NCBI GenBank assembly: GCA_023663865.1 | Contig: JAMPGU010000015.1 | Location: 1-49,551 of the forward strand | Length of the DNA: 49,551 nucleotides | Reading direction: 5' to 3' | Origin: Clostridium sp. | GTDB taxonomy: Bacteria > Bacillota > Clostridia > Oscillospirales > Acutalibacteraceae | The notes under the pieces: model-generated | Seen by the model: only the letters and a program-made list of their open reading frames with translations | Told to the model about the DNA's origin: nothing | Databases searched by the model: none | In this document: positions 35,200-44,004 of the stretch, one piece after another | Layout: each line of letters begins with the position of its first letter | Numbering within the stretch: the stretch's first letter is position 1 | Translations under genes and position numbers: made by a program

Positions 35200-35661
35200 A
35201 TGGGATTTAAAAAGCATAATTCACCACCACCTAAGGGGATGATTGGTCCCAGGATTATGTGCCTGTCAAGGCTGATGCGCCAAAAATTCAATGAGGCGGC
35301 AGCGGAGCAGGGCTTGTTTTCAGGTCAGCAGGAGATTATTTTTTTGCTGGTAGAAAACGAGGGTATCACATTAAGCAAGCTGGCTGAAAGACTTGAGGTT
35401 TCAACGGCAACAGCCAGTGTGTCCGTAAAAAGAATGGAAAAGGCAGGATTTATTATCAAAAGGCAGGATGAAAAGGATGCCAGAATTACCCGTCTTTATC
35501 CAACGGAAAAAGCAAAAAAGGCACCTGATAAAATCAGGGAAAGAATGGATGCGCTTGAATCAACGTTAAATAAAGGTTTAACGCAGGAAGAATCCGAAAG
35601 GATGACAGATATGCTGGATGCAGCAATCTGCAGTATGCTTGAAAGGAGTGAGGATCAATGA
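35200..35661 (+). CDS. MarR family transcriptional regulator
   Basis: A 153-residue winged-helix regulator. The DNA-binding core (about residues 60-95) reads ITLSKLAERLEVSTATASVSV followed by the wing (FIIKRQDEKDARITRLYPT); flanking helices form the dimer interface. MarR proteins repress drug-export genes and release DNA on binding small phenolic or hydrophobic ligands. Its stop overlaps the ATG of the ABC half-transporter (ATGA), and its promoter carries tandem palindromes, so it probably represses the whole three-gene unit. Confidence 0.93.
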   Translation: MGFKKHNSPPPKGMIGPRIMCLSRLMRQKFNEAAAEQGLFSGQQEIIFLLVENEGITLSKLAERLEVSTATASVSVKRMEKAGFIIKRQDEKDARITRLYPTEKAKKAPDKIRERMDALESTLNKGLTQEESERMTDMLDAAICSMLERSEDQ

Positions 35662-37397
35662 TAAAAAAGCTTGCAAAATATATGAAAGGCTTATGGGGGC
35701 TTGCAATCATAAGTGCCTCAGGTATGATTATTGAGGCAATATGTGAGCTTGCAATGCCGTCAATCGCAAACATTATTTATACCAATGTATCCGATGCAGA
35801 GGCGGGGAATAGCGACCTCAAGGCTTTTGTGTTAAAAATCGGACTTGCGATGTTTGCACTTGCAATAGTAGGTCTTTGCGGAGGTCTTGCAACAATGAAG
35901 GCATCATCCTCTGCAAGCCAGAAATTTTCGTATCGTTTAAGAAAGGATTTGTACGCAAAAATCAGCGAATTTTCTTTCAAAAATATTGATACCTTTTCAA
36001 CCGCTTCATTAACCACAAGAATGACAAATGACGTAACCATGCTGCAGAATACGGTTATGATGTCACTGAGAATGCTTGTTCGTGCACCGTCACTGCTGAT
36101 TGTTTCGGCAATATTTGCAGTTTCAATCAATGCACGTCTTTCCCTTATTCTGCTGATTATGCTGCCGGTAATTCTTATTATCGTTGTTCTTGTGCTTAAA
36201 TTCGGTTTTCCTATGTTCCAGAAAATGCAGAAGAAAATTGATGCTGTAAACCGAGTTGTGCAGGAAAATCTTATTGGAATCAGAGTTGTTAAGGCTTTTG
36301 TAAGAGAAGAAAAGGAAAAGGAAAAATTCCACAAAGCATCGGATGACCTTGCAAAGCAGGGCTCTAAGGCAGCCGGATTAATTGTAACCCTTATGCCGGT
36401 TATGATGCTTTTGATGAATGTAGTCATCGTATACATTTATTATAAGGGTGCCAACGATGCAGCAGCAGGCAGGATGGATGTCGGTGAAATCTCTGTTCTT
36501 TCCTCCTATATCATTCAGGTGTTAATGAACATTATGATGGTGTCTATGTTCCTGCTTCAGTTAACCAGAGCAAAGGCGTGCGGTGACCGTGTTGTTGAGG
36601 TTTTAGATACAGAGATTGACATTGTTAACCCTGAGGATCCATTTATTCCTGAAAATCCAAAGGGTAAAATAGAATTTAAGAATGTTAATTTTGGTTACCA
36701 TAAAAAGGAATATGTTCTTGAAAATATCAATTTTATGGCGGAACCCGGAAGTATTATAGGTATTATCGGCTCTACCGGATGCGGTAAATCCTCTCTTGTT
36801 AACCTTATTCCCCGTCTTTACGATGTAAACGACGGTGAAATTTTAATTGATGATGTTGATGTAAGACGCTACGACCTGACGGCACTGCGTGAATTAACAG
36901 GCGTTGTGCTTCAGAAAAATGTTCTTTTCAGCGGTACAATCAAGGAAAATATCCGTTGGGGCAAGCCTGATGCAACAGATGAGGAAATTGTTGAAGCGTG
37001 CAAGGCTGCACAGGCACACGATTTCATTATGGCACAGCCAAACGGCTATGACACAGACCTTTCACAGGGCGGTTTAAATCTGTCAGGCGGTCAGAAGCAG
37101 AGACTTTGTATTGCACGAGCAATGATTAAAAATCCTAAGATTTTAATTCTTGATGACTCAACCAGTGCTGTTGATACTGCAACAGAAGCGAAAATAAGAG
37201 AGAGCTTCTATACAAAACTCAAGGATACAACAGTTATCATTATAGCCCAAAGAATTTCTTCGGTTCAGGATGCAGACAAAATAATCGTTCTTGACGAAGG
37301 CAGAATTGATGCAGTGGGAGATAATGATTATCTGCTTGCGGAAAATGAAATCTATCAGGAAATTTACAAAACACAGCAAAAGGGGGTGCTTGAATAA
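35658..37397 (+). CDS. ABC exporter half-transporter with degenerate catalytic site
   Basis: A 579-residue TM-NBD fusion of the multidrug/lipid ABC exporter type, with six TM helices (about 10-305) and an ATPase domain. Walker A is GSTGCGKSS (about 370), the signature LSGGQ (about 474) and Walker B ILILDD. Asp500 replaces the usual catalytic Glu, and the switch histidine is Gln in IIAQRISS (about 531). The partner gene has both residues, so these two form a heterodimer with one degenerate ATP site, as in BmrC/BmrD- or TM287/288-type exporters. It is coupled to marR upstream and overlaps the partner by 1 bp. Confidence 0.94.
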   Translation: MIKKLAKYMKGLWGLAIISASGMIIEAICELAMPSIANIIYTNVSDAEAGNSDLKAFVLKIGLAMFALAIVGLCGGLATMKASSSASQKFSYRLRKDLYAKISEFSFKNIDTFSTASLTTRMTNDVTMLQNTVMMSLRMLVRAPSLLIVSAIFAVSINARLSLILLIMLPVILIIVVLVLKFGFPMFQKMQKKIDAVNRVVQENLIGIRVVKAFVREEKEKEKFHKASDDLAKQGSKAAGLIVTLMPVMMLLMNVVIVYIYYKGANDAAAGRMDVGEISVLSSYIIQVLMNIMMVSMFLLQLTRAKACGDRVVEVLDTEIDIVNPEDPFIPENPKGKIEFKNVNFGYHKKEYVLENINFMAEPGSIIGIIGSTGCGKSSLVNLIPRLYDVNDGEILIDDVDVRRYDLTALRELTGVVLQKNVLFSGTIKENIRWGKPDATDEEIVEACKAAQAHDFIMAQPNGYDTDLSQGGLNLSGGQKQRLCIARAMIKNPKILILDDSTSAVDTATEAKIRESFYTKLKDTTVIIIAQRISSVQDADKIIVLDEGRIDAVGDNDYLLAENEIYQEIYKTQQKGVLE

Positions 37398-39253
37398 TGC
37401 CACCAATGGGACCTCCGGGCAGAGGACGTGCAGTTCAAAAGCCCAAAAATACAAAAAAGACTTTATCCCGAATTTTAAAATATATTGGAAAAAACAAGTT
37501 CCTTTTAATTGTTGTCGTATTAATGCTTATACTCAGCACCTTGTGTTCAACAGGTGCATCCTACTGGCTCAAGCCGATTTTGAATGGCGTTGAGACCGCA
37601 ATCAAGGCAGGCAATTTTGCAACAGAAGGTGTACGTCTGCTTTTTACAAACCTTGCTATTGTATCCCTGTTCTATATTGGTGCTTCATTGTTCTCATTCA
37701 TTCAGTCAAGAATAATGGTATCGGTTGCATATAAAACAACAAATATTATCAGAAAAGATTTATTTGACCATTTGCAGACCCTTCCGCTCAAGTATTTCGA
37801 TTCAAAAACCCACGGTGAAATTATGAGCCGATTTACAAATGATGTTGATAACATTCAAATGATGCTTGAGCAGACAATCGTGCAGTTCATTTCATCTATA
37901 TTTACATTTGTAAGTATTGTTACTATGATGATTGTTCTTAGATGGCAGCTCTTTATTGTCGCATTTGTATTTCTTGTGATTATGATTTTAAACTCAATCA
38001 ATATCGCAAGACATACCAAGAAATACTTTACTGCACAGCAGGCAGCCCTCGGTAATATGAACGGTAATATTGAAGAAACCATTGAGGGTATGAAAATCGT
38101 TAAGGTGTTTAACCACGAGGAACAGGCGATTGAGGGCTTTGACGAGCTGAATGAAAAATATCGTCAGGTTGCCACAAACGCAAACTTCTATTCAGGTATA
38201 ATGGGACCATGCTCAACAGGTATCAACAATGCACTCTATGCCACCATTGCACTTACCGGCGGCTTGCTTGTTCTGTTCAGCTCCCTTGATGTGGGTACAT
38301 TTTTCACCTTCCTTAGCTACACCAAGCAGTTCAGACAGCCGATTGATCAGATTATGAACCAGATGAACAACATCTTTTCTGCGCTTGCAGGTGCTGAGCG
38401 TGTATTTGAGGTTGTGGATATGGAAAGCGAAATTGATGAAGGTACGGTAACACTCAGCGAAGAGAAAACCGAAAACGGCAAAAAATGGTTCTGGATTGAC
38501 GGAAATGAGAAAATTCAGGTTGAAGGCAATGTTGTGTTCAGCGATGTGGATTTCAGCTATGTGCCTGAAAAACAGGTATTAAAGGATATTAACCTTTATG
38601 CAAATGCAGGACAGAAGATTGCGTTTGTAGGCTCAACAGGTGCAGGAAAGACGACAATCACAAACCTGATTAATCGTTTTTACGATATACAAAATGGTGT
38701 GATTACCTACGACGGAATTGACATCAAACGTATAAAGAAGGCTGATTTGAGAAGAAGTCTTGCCATCGTTTTACAGGATACCCATATGTTTACCGGCACA
38801 ATTATGGATAATATCCGTTACGGCAGACTGGATGCCACAGATGAAGAATGTATCGAGGCGGCAAAGCTGGCGTCTGCACATTCCTTTATAAAAAGACTGC
38901 CGGATGGATATGATACCGTAATTACCGGTGACGGCGGTAATTTGTCCCAGGGTCAGCGTCAGCTCCTTGCCATTGCGCGAGCAGCCGTTGCAGACCCGCC
39001 TGTAATGATTCTTGATGAGGCTACAAGCTCAATTGATACACGAACAGAGCTTCATATAGAGCATGGTATGGACAGATTGATGATTGGCAGAACAGTATTT
39101 GTTATTGCACACAGACTTTCAACGGTCCGCAATTCCAATGCCATTATGGTGCTTGAACACGGAGAAATTATTGAGCGCGGAAATCACGATGATTTAATCG
39201 GAATGAAGGGCAGATATTACGAGCTCTGTACAGGAAAAGCCAAGTTAAGCTGA
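37397..39253 (+). CDS. ABC exporter half-transporter, catalytic partner
   Basis: A 618-residue TM-NBD fusion. A Pro/Gly-rich, basic N-terminus precedes six TM helices (about 35-330). The ATPase domain has Walker A GSTGAGKTT (about 411), an atypical signature LSQGQ, Walker B VMILDEATSS with the catalytic Glu (about 541) and the switch His in VIAHRLST (about 571). A roughly 30-residue charged insertion (EEKTENGKKWFWIDGNEKIQ region, about 355-380) precedes the nucleotide domain. The deviant signature combines with the partner's degenerate Walker B site, as expected for a heterodimer. Confidence 0.94.
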   Translation: MPPMGPPGRGRAVQKPKNTKKTLSRILKYIGKNKFLLIVVVLMLILSTLCSTGASYWLKPILNGVETAIKAGNFATEGVRLLFTNLAIVSLFYIGASLFSFIQSRIMVSVAYKTTNIIRKDLFDHLQTLPLKYFDSKTHGEIMSRFTNDVDNIQMMLEQTIVQFISSIFTFVSIVTMMIVLRWQLFIVAFVFLVIMILNSINIARHTKKYFTAQQAALGNMNGNIEETIEGMKIVKVFNHEEQAIEGFDELNEKYRQVATNANFYSGIMGPCSTGINNALYATIALTGGLLVLFSSLDVGTFFTFLSYTKQFRQPIDQIMNQMNNIFSALAGAERVFEVVDMESEIDEGTVTLSEEKTENGKKWFWIDGNEKIQVEGNVVFSDVDFSYVPEKQVLKDINLYANAGQKIAFVGSTGAGKTTITNLINRFYDIQNGVITYDGIDIKRIKKADLRRSLAIVLQDTHMFTGTIMDNIRYGRLDATDEECIEAAKLASAHSFIKRLPDGYDTVITGDGGNLSQGQRQLLAIARAAVADPPVMILDEATSSIDTRTELHIEHGMDRLMIGRTVFVIAHRLSTVRNSNAIMVLEHGEIIERGNHDDLIGMKGRYYELCTGKAKLS

Positions 39254-39302
39254 TAAATTCAGATTGTATTTTGTGGCTGAAATGGTGTTTTTTATAGCTT
39301 GA

Positions 39303-39318
39303 CCACAATCTGTTGTGG
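39303..39318. repeat. Short inverted repeat after the ABC operon
   Basis: CCACAA (39303-39308) and TTGTGG (39313-39318) form a 6-bp hairpin without a T tract. It may be a weak end-of-transcript structure; no convincing terminator was seen between the ABC genes and the next promoter. Confidence 0.35.
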
Positions 39319-39354
39319 CCTGTTGAATTCGTAAAAAAATATGTAAAAAAACAC

Positions 39355-39383
39355 TTTACAAATTGTTTTGCAGGTGATATAAT
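39355..39383 (+). promoter_or_regulatory. Promoter of the wall-protein/sortase unit
   Basis: TTTACA (39355-39360), 17 bp, TATAAT (39378-39383). A GAGGTG site lies ahead of the ATG at 39434. Confidence 0.75.
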
Positions 39384-39433
39384 CTATTTAAAATATTATG
39401 TTTATACAAATAGAATTTTGAGGTGTTAATATT

Positions 39434-39991
39434 ATGAAAAAGATGTTATCAGTTTTACTCGCAGCTATTATGACTGTTTCTGTTTGTGCTGTTTCTGTTA
39501 TTCCTGCAATGGCAGCTCCAAGCCCAACAGCTACTACAGCAACAAATAAGAGACCTTCACTTGAGGTTAACGGTGTTGCAAATAATAAGGACATCAGCTA
39601 TACTCCTGATAAGGATGATGCAAGCTCAATCACATTCACTTATGATGGTGAAGGCACTATCACAGGTTGGGAAAACAATCTTGATGATTTAGGTTATGTT
39701 GAAGGTACAGACTACATCGCTACAGAGAATGAAGACGGCACTTATGTTATTGATTTCTTAAACACAGAGGCTCTTGAAGCATTTGAGAACGGTGATGTTA
39801 TAGTTAATGCACTTGTTGATTTTGATGAGACAGATGCTGAACCAACAAAGAAGAATGAGACAACAAAGAAGAATGATTCTTCAAAGGCTCCGGCAACCGG
39901 TATTGCTACATCAGTAATCGCTGGCAGTGTTGCTGTTGCAGGTGCAGGTATTGCAGTTCTTTCAGCTACTAAAAAGAGAGACGCTGAATAA
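39434..39991 (+). CDS. Small secreted protein with sortase-type C-terminal sorting signal
   Basis: A 185-residue surface protein. A signal peptide (to about residue 27, AMAAPS) precedes an acidic domain (about 35-135) containing DGEGTITGW and NEDGTYVIDF, then a Lys/Thr/Asn linker. The C-terminus has the three parts of a cell-wall sorting signal: APATG (about 154-158), a hydrophobic Ala/Val/Ile stretch and KKRDAE. APATG fits the xPxTG pattern used by class B sortases of some Clostridia rather than LPxTG. The class B sortase gene starts 69 bp downstream, making this its probable substrate. The acidic domain's function is unknown. Confidence 0.82.
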   Translation: MKKMLSVLLAAIMTVSVCAVSVIPAMAAPSPTATTATNKRPSLEVNGVANNKDISYTPDKDDASSITFTYDGEGTITGWENNLDDLGYVEGTDYIATENEDGTYVIDFLNTEALEAFENGDVIVNALVDFDETDAEPTKKNETTKKNDSSKAPATGIATSVIAGSVAVAGAGIAVLSATKKRDAE

Positions 39992-40008
39992 TTAATATTT
40001 TAACAAAA

Positions 40009-40042
40009 GCCTGTTTGCCTTTATTGGTAAACAGGTCTTTTT
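40009..40042 (+). terminator. Terminator/attenuator between wall protein and sortase
   Basis: A 10-bp stem with one G-U pair (40010-40019 with 40026-40035), a 6-nt loop and TCTTTTT. No separate sortase promoter was found, so partial read-through would give more wall protein than sortase. Confidence 0.75.
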
Positions 40043-40060
40043 AGTATTAAGGTGATTATT

Positions 40061-40897
40061 TTGTCAGATATTAACGAAAATTCAGATAATAATATGAACG
40101 ATGCTCTTAATGACAGCAAAAACGATAATAAGAAAAAAAGAACCATTAAGCTGATTATTATTTTTCTTATTGTATTTGTCGTTTTATTTTGCGGTGTCTA
40201 TTTTGGTATTAATTTATACAATGCATATTTAATACAGAAGCCTGTTGAAATCAGTACGACAGCTTCAACTACTGCAGCTAAGGCAGAGGATAACAGGATA
40301 AAAAATCCAATTGATTTTACTTCGCTGAAGGCAATGAATGAGGATATCTATGCGTATATAAAAATTGATGATACCAATATTGATTATCCCATTGTGCAGA
40401 GTGCAGCTGACGATTCGTTTTATTTAAAGCATAAGGCTGAGGATAAAAGCTGGTCAGCCAGCGGTGCGATTTATACAGAATCTGTTAACAGTAAAAATTT
40501 TAATGATAAAATAACTGTTATTTATGGTCACAATGGTTATGGTGATAATTTCTTCACACCTCTTCACAAGTTTGAAAAGGAAGAGTTTTTCAATAATCAT
40601 CCGTATTTTTATATTTACACGCAGGATAAAAAGCTGACCTATCAGGTGATTTCTGCTTTTAAATATGATGATCGTCATATTATGAATTCCTTTAATTTTG
40701 CAAATACGCAGGAGCTTGAGGAATTTCAGGGTAATATATTAAATCCAACCTCTGCGCTGAAAAATGTTAGAACAGAGCTTGACACAGCAGTAGATATTAA
40801 CAGCAAAATTGTTGTGCTTTCAACTTGTATCAACAATCAAAAAAGCAGCAGATATCTTGTATGCGGGGTATTAGTAAAAAATGAGCAAACCTATTGA
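40061..40897 (+). CDS. srtB: Class B sortase
   Basis: A 278-residue membrane-bound cysteine transpeptidase. A hydrophilic N-terminus is followed by one TM helix (about 29-50) and a sortase domain starting at DFTSLKAMNEDIYAYIKI, a class B hallmark. The catalytic His is in VIYGHNGYG, the Cys in VVLSTCIN and the Arg in SSRYLVCGV. It joins xPxTG-type substrates to the wall peptide or pilin. The start is TTG: AAGGTGA lies 5 nt upstream, whereas an in-frame GTG at 40052 lies inside that site. It overlaps the LCP gene by 17 bp. Confidence 0.94.
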   Translation: MSDINENSDNNMNDALNDSKNDNKKKRTIKLIIIFLIVFVVLFCGVYFGINLYNAYLIQKPVEISTTASTTAAKAEDNRIKNPIDFTSLKAMNEDIYAYIKIDDTNIDYPIVQSAADDSFYLKHKAEDKSWSASGAIYTESVNSKNFNDKITVIYGHNGYGDNFFTPLHKFEKEEFFNNHPYFYIYTQDKKLTYQVISAFKYDDRHIMNSFNFANTQELEEFQGNILNPTSALKNVRTELDTAVDINSKIVVLSTCINNQKSSRYLVCGVLVKNEQTY

Positions 40898-42131
40898 TCC
40901 TAATTTGGACGGCGATTCACAATTTGATATTTTAAACAGTCTTGACGAGCCTGAGGTTGATAGTGCTGCAGAAGAAAAAATTGACTTGATGTTATCTGAG
41001 AAGAATTATTCAAAAAGGTCAAGCAGGCATCACAGCCATTCTTCAGGAACACATCATCACTCCAGTCACAGCTCCGGCAGCGGACATCATTCCAGTCATA
41101 GCTCCGGCCACAGCCGAAAAAAGAAAATGCCGATTGCTGCAAAGCTTGCAATTGCATTTTTAGTTATCATTTTGGTTCTTGTGCTGGCTGTTGCAGGCAC
41201 CTTTATGTTCCTTCAAAATAAGGGTAAAAGCGATATGACCAATGTAACCACACAGACAAACTATGACGAAGTCATTGAACACAATGGTCATAAGTATGTT
41301 TATAATGAGGATGTTGTGTCAATTGCATTTATCGGTGTTGACAAGCGTGATATTAACGAAGAGTCAACCATTGGTACAGCCGGACAGGCAGATGCAGATG
41401 TTATATTGACGGTTGACACCTCTACCGGCAGAGCAAAGGCAATTGCAATTCCCCGTGATACTATGGTGGATGTTGACCTCTACAGCGAAAACGGCGTCTT
41501 TCTCAGAAGTGAAGAGATGCAGCTTTGTCTCAGCTTTGCATATGGAGACGGAAAAGCAACCTCTGCAGAGAATGTAACTACATCCATTTCACGTATTTTA
41601 TATGACGTTCCTGTCAATAAGTATTTTGCGATGGATTTGAATGGTATTGCTCCAATCAATGATGCCATTGGCGGTGTTACCGTAACATCACTCTACGATT
41701 TTCCGAAGGAAGGAATTTATACCGGTGATGTGGTGAAACTGACCGGCGAAGTGACAGAGCAGTATGTCAGACATAGAGAGATAGATACAGTTGATGCATC
41801 TCTCAACAGAACAGCAAGGCAAGTGCAGTATATTAAAGCATTTGCTTCCCAGCTGGTTCCAGCTGTAATCAGTGATTTCAGTATTATCAGTAATTTGTAT
41901 AATACGGCTTCTAAATACAGCACTACGAATATGTCATTATCAAATGTTACTTATCTTGCATCTCTGCTTGTATCAAAGGGTATAAGAGATTTTGAGACGG
42001 AAACCCTGCAGGGTGAGATGAAAACCAGTGATAAGGTTGATTATGAAGGATTTGTTTATGCCGAGTTTTACCCGGATGAGGATGCTCTTCTTGAGACAGT
42101 CCTTGACACATTTTATACACAGGTTGATTAA
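40881..42131 (+). CDS. LytR-CpsA-Psr (LCP) family protein with His/Ser-rich cytoplasmic segment
   Basis: A 416-residue LCP enzyme, which transfers undecaprenyl-linked polymers (teichoic acid, capsule) to peptidoglycan outside the membrane. After an acidic N-terminus come about 30 residues (50-80) of HHSSHSSG-type repeats, a basic KKK stop and a TM helix (about 86-110). The LCP core has IAFIGVDKRD, ADVILTVD, AIPRDTMVDV and the VRHREID...RTARQVQYI arginine cluster. The His-rich segment is predicted to be cytoplasmic and is not part of the standard family. It is coupled to the sortase gene by overlap, linking two wall-attachment activities. Confidence 0.9.
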   Translation: MSKPIDPNLDGDSQFDILNSLDEPEVDSAAEEKIDLMLSEKNYSKRSSRHHSHSSGTHHHSSHSSGSGHHSSHSSGHSRKKKMPIAAKLAIAFLVIILVLVLAVAGTFMFLQNKGKSDMTNVTTQTNYDEVIEHNGHKYVYNEDVVSIAFIGVDKRDINEESTIGTAGQADADVILTVDTSTGRAKAIAIPRDTMVDVDLYSENGVFLRSEEMQLCLSFAYGDGKATSAENVTTSISRILYDVPVNKYFAMDLNGIAPINDAIGGVTVTSLYDFPKEGIYTGDVVKLTGEVTEQYVRHREIDTVDASLNRTARQVQYIKAFASQLVPAVISDFSIISNLYNTASKYSTTNMSLSNVTYLASLLVSKGIRDFETETLQGEMKTSDKVDYEGFVYAEFYPDEDALLETVLDTFYTQVD

Positions 42132-42152
42132 TTTTTTAGGAGAAATTTATAT

Positions 42153-42998
42153 ATGAACAAAGAAACGAAAAAGATGCTCCAGTCTTATGCAGCAAAAATA
42201 AGAATGGGCATTATTGAGAGTACCTATGGAGCAAAAGCGGGTCATCCGGGCGGAAGCCTGTCATCAGCTGATTTATTTGCTTATCTCTATTTTAAAGAGA
42301 TGAATATTGACCCTGAAAATCCAAAGGCTGAAAACCGCGACAGATTTGTTTTGTCAAAGGGTCACTGTGCGCCCGGCTTGTACAGTGCGCTTGCATACAA
42401 GGGATATTTCCCTGTAGAAGATTTGCCTACCCTCCGTCATATTGATTCCTATCTGCAGGGTCATCCTAATATGAACACAGTACCGGGTATTGATATGTCA
42501 ACCGGCTCACTGGGTCAGGGTATCAGTACTGCAGTTGGTATGGCAAAGGGTGCGAAATATATCGGCAATAATGATATAAATATATATACACTTCTTGGCG
42601 ATGGTGAGATTGAAGAGGGTCAGGTTTGGGAAGCACTTATGTTTGCTAACCAGTATGACCTTGATAACCTTTGCGTAATCATTGACTGCAACGGACTTCA
42701 GATTGACGGCACTACCGATGAGGTTATGAGTGCAGAGCCGATTGATAAAAAATTAGAGGCATTCGGCTTTGAGCAAATTACAATTAACGGAAATGATTTC
42801 GATGAGCTTGAAACTGCATTTGAAGCGTTCCATAAGTCTGAAAAGCCTTTTGCTATCATTATGAAAACCATTAAGGGCAAGGATGTATCTTATATGGAAA
42901 ATGAATGCGGCTGGCACGGAAAAGCACCAAATGAAGAAGAATATAATATTGCAATGGCTGAGCTTAGAGCGAAGCTTGCAGAGATAGAGGAGGCGTAA
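42153..42998 (+). CDS. Transketolase, N-terminal (TPP-binding) subunit
   Basis: A 281-residue protein matching the first half of transketolase. It contains GHPGGSLSSADL, the SKGHCAPGLYSALA block, TGSLGQGISTAVGMA and the TPP/Mg motif GDGEIEEGQVWEA ... IDCNGLQIDG. With the next gene it forms the split transketolase common in Clostridia and archaea, moving two-carbon units between sugar phosphates in the non-oxidative pentose phosphate pathway. AGGAG precedes the ATG. It lies 21 bp after the LCP gene and may be partly cotranscribed with it. Confidence 0.95.
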   Translation: MNKETKKMLQSYAAKIRMGIIESTYGAKAGHPGGSLSSADLFAYLYFKEMNIDPENPKAENRDRFVLSKGHCAPGLYSALAYKGYFPVEDLPTLRHIDSYLQGHPNMNTVPGIDMSTGSLGQGISTAVGMAKGAKYIGNNDINIYTLLGDGEIEEGQVWEALMFANQYDLDNLCVIIDCNGLQIDGTTDEVMSAEPIDKKLEAFGFEQITINGNDFDELETAFEAFHKSEKPFAIIMKTIKGKDVSYMENECGWHGKAPNEEEYNIAMAELRAKLAEIEEA

Positions 42999-43000
42999 AT

Positions 43001-43942
43001 ATGGCTGATATTAAAAAGATTGCCACACGTGACAGCTATGGTAATGCACTGAAAGAGCTGGCACAGGAGGGCGCAGAAAAATTAGTTGTACTTGACGCTG
43101 ACTTATCAGCAGCAACAAAAACAGGAATTTTCAAAAAGGAATATCCTGACAGACATATCAACTGCGGTATCGCTGAGGCAAATATGATGTGCGTTGCAGC
43201 AGGTATGAGTACCATGGGTCTTGTTCCTTTTGCTTCAAGCTTTGCTATGTTTGCTGCAGGCAGAGCCTTTGAGCAGGTTAGAAATACAATTGGTTACCCG
43301 CATCTAAATGTAAAAATCGGTGCTACACACGCAGGTATATCTGTTGGTGAGGATGGCGCATCCCATCAGTGCTGTGAGGATTTTGCTTTGATGAGAGCAA
43401 TCCCGGGTATGGTTGTTATTTGTCCTGCAGATGATGTGGAAGCTAAGCAGGCAGTTAAAGCAGCATATCATTATGAGGGTCCTGTTTATCTTAGATTCGG
43501 CAGACTTGCTGTTCCTGTATTCCACGATGATGATTATAAATTTGAAATCGGCAAGGGCGAGGTTGTTTCAGAGGGCAGCGATGTTACCATTATTGCCAAT
43601 GGTTTAATGGTTGCTGAGGCTATCGAGGCAGGCAAGGCTCTGGCAGAAAAGGGCATCAGCGCAGAAATCATCAATATTGCAACAATTAAGCCTCTTGATG
43701 AGGAGCTGGTTATCGCTTCTGCAAAGAAAACAGGTAAGGTTATTACCGTTGAGGAGCATAATATTATTGGCGGTCTTGGCGAAGCTGTATGTGCTTGCCT
43801 GAGCGAAAAATGCCCAACACCTGTTAAGCGTATCGGTGTGAACGATGAGTTTGGCCATTCCGGTCCTGCACTTGATTTGTTAAAGCAGTTCGGACTCAGT
43901 GCTGAAAATATCGTTAAGGTTGCAGAGGAATTTGTAAAGTAA
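43001..43942 (+). CDS. Transketolase, C-terminal (pyrimidine-binding) subunit
   Basis: A 313-residue protein matching the second half of transketolase. The pyrimidine-binding domain (about 1-170) has DADLSAATKT, INCGIAEANMM with the catalytic Glu that activates TPP, and GVGEDGASHQ-like ISVGEDGASHQ. The C-terminal domain (about 185-310) has the NIATIKPLDEELV and VTVEEHNIIGGLG blocks. It follows its partner subunit by 2 bp, with GAGGAGG at the junction, and a strong terminator ends the unit. Confidence 0.95.
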   Translation: MADIKKIATRDSYGNALKELAQEGAEKLVVLDADLSAATKTGIFKKEYPDRHINCGIAEANMMCVAAGMSTMGLVPFASSFAMFAAGRAFEQVRNTIGYPHLNVKIGATHAGISVGEDGASHQCCEDFALMRAIPGMVVICPADDVEAKQAVKAAYHYEGPVYLRFGRLAVPVFHDDDYKFEIGKGEVVSEGSDVTIIANGLMVAEAIEAGKALAEKGISAEIINIATIKPLDEELVIASAKKTGKVITVEEHNIIGGLGEAVCACLSEKCPTPVKRIGVNDEFGHSGPALDLLKQFGLSAENIVKVAEEFVK

Positions 43943-43960
43943 ACTATATAATATAATGAT

Positions 43961-43999
43961 AAAAACAGCGTTTAGGATTATTGCCCTAAACGCTGTTTT
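43961..43999. terminator. Bidirectional terminator between convergent genes
   Basis: A perfect 15-bp stem (43962-43976 with 43985-43999) closes an 8-nt loop, with A and T tracts inside the arms. It serves the transketolase operon and the convergent alcohol dehydrogenase gene. Confidence 0.88.
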
Positions 44000-44004
44000 G
44001 TGTT

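Noticed and set aside
41029..41118. CRISPR-like or VNTR array
   Set aside because: The repeats are short, imperfect, in frame and encode the His/Ser-rich segment of the LCP protein; there are no spacers.
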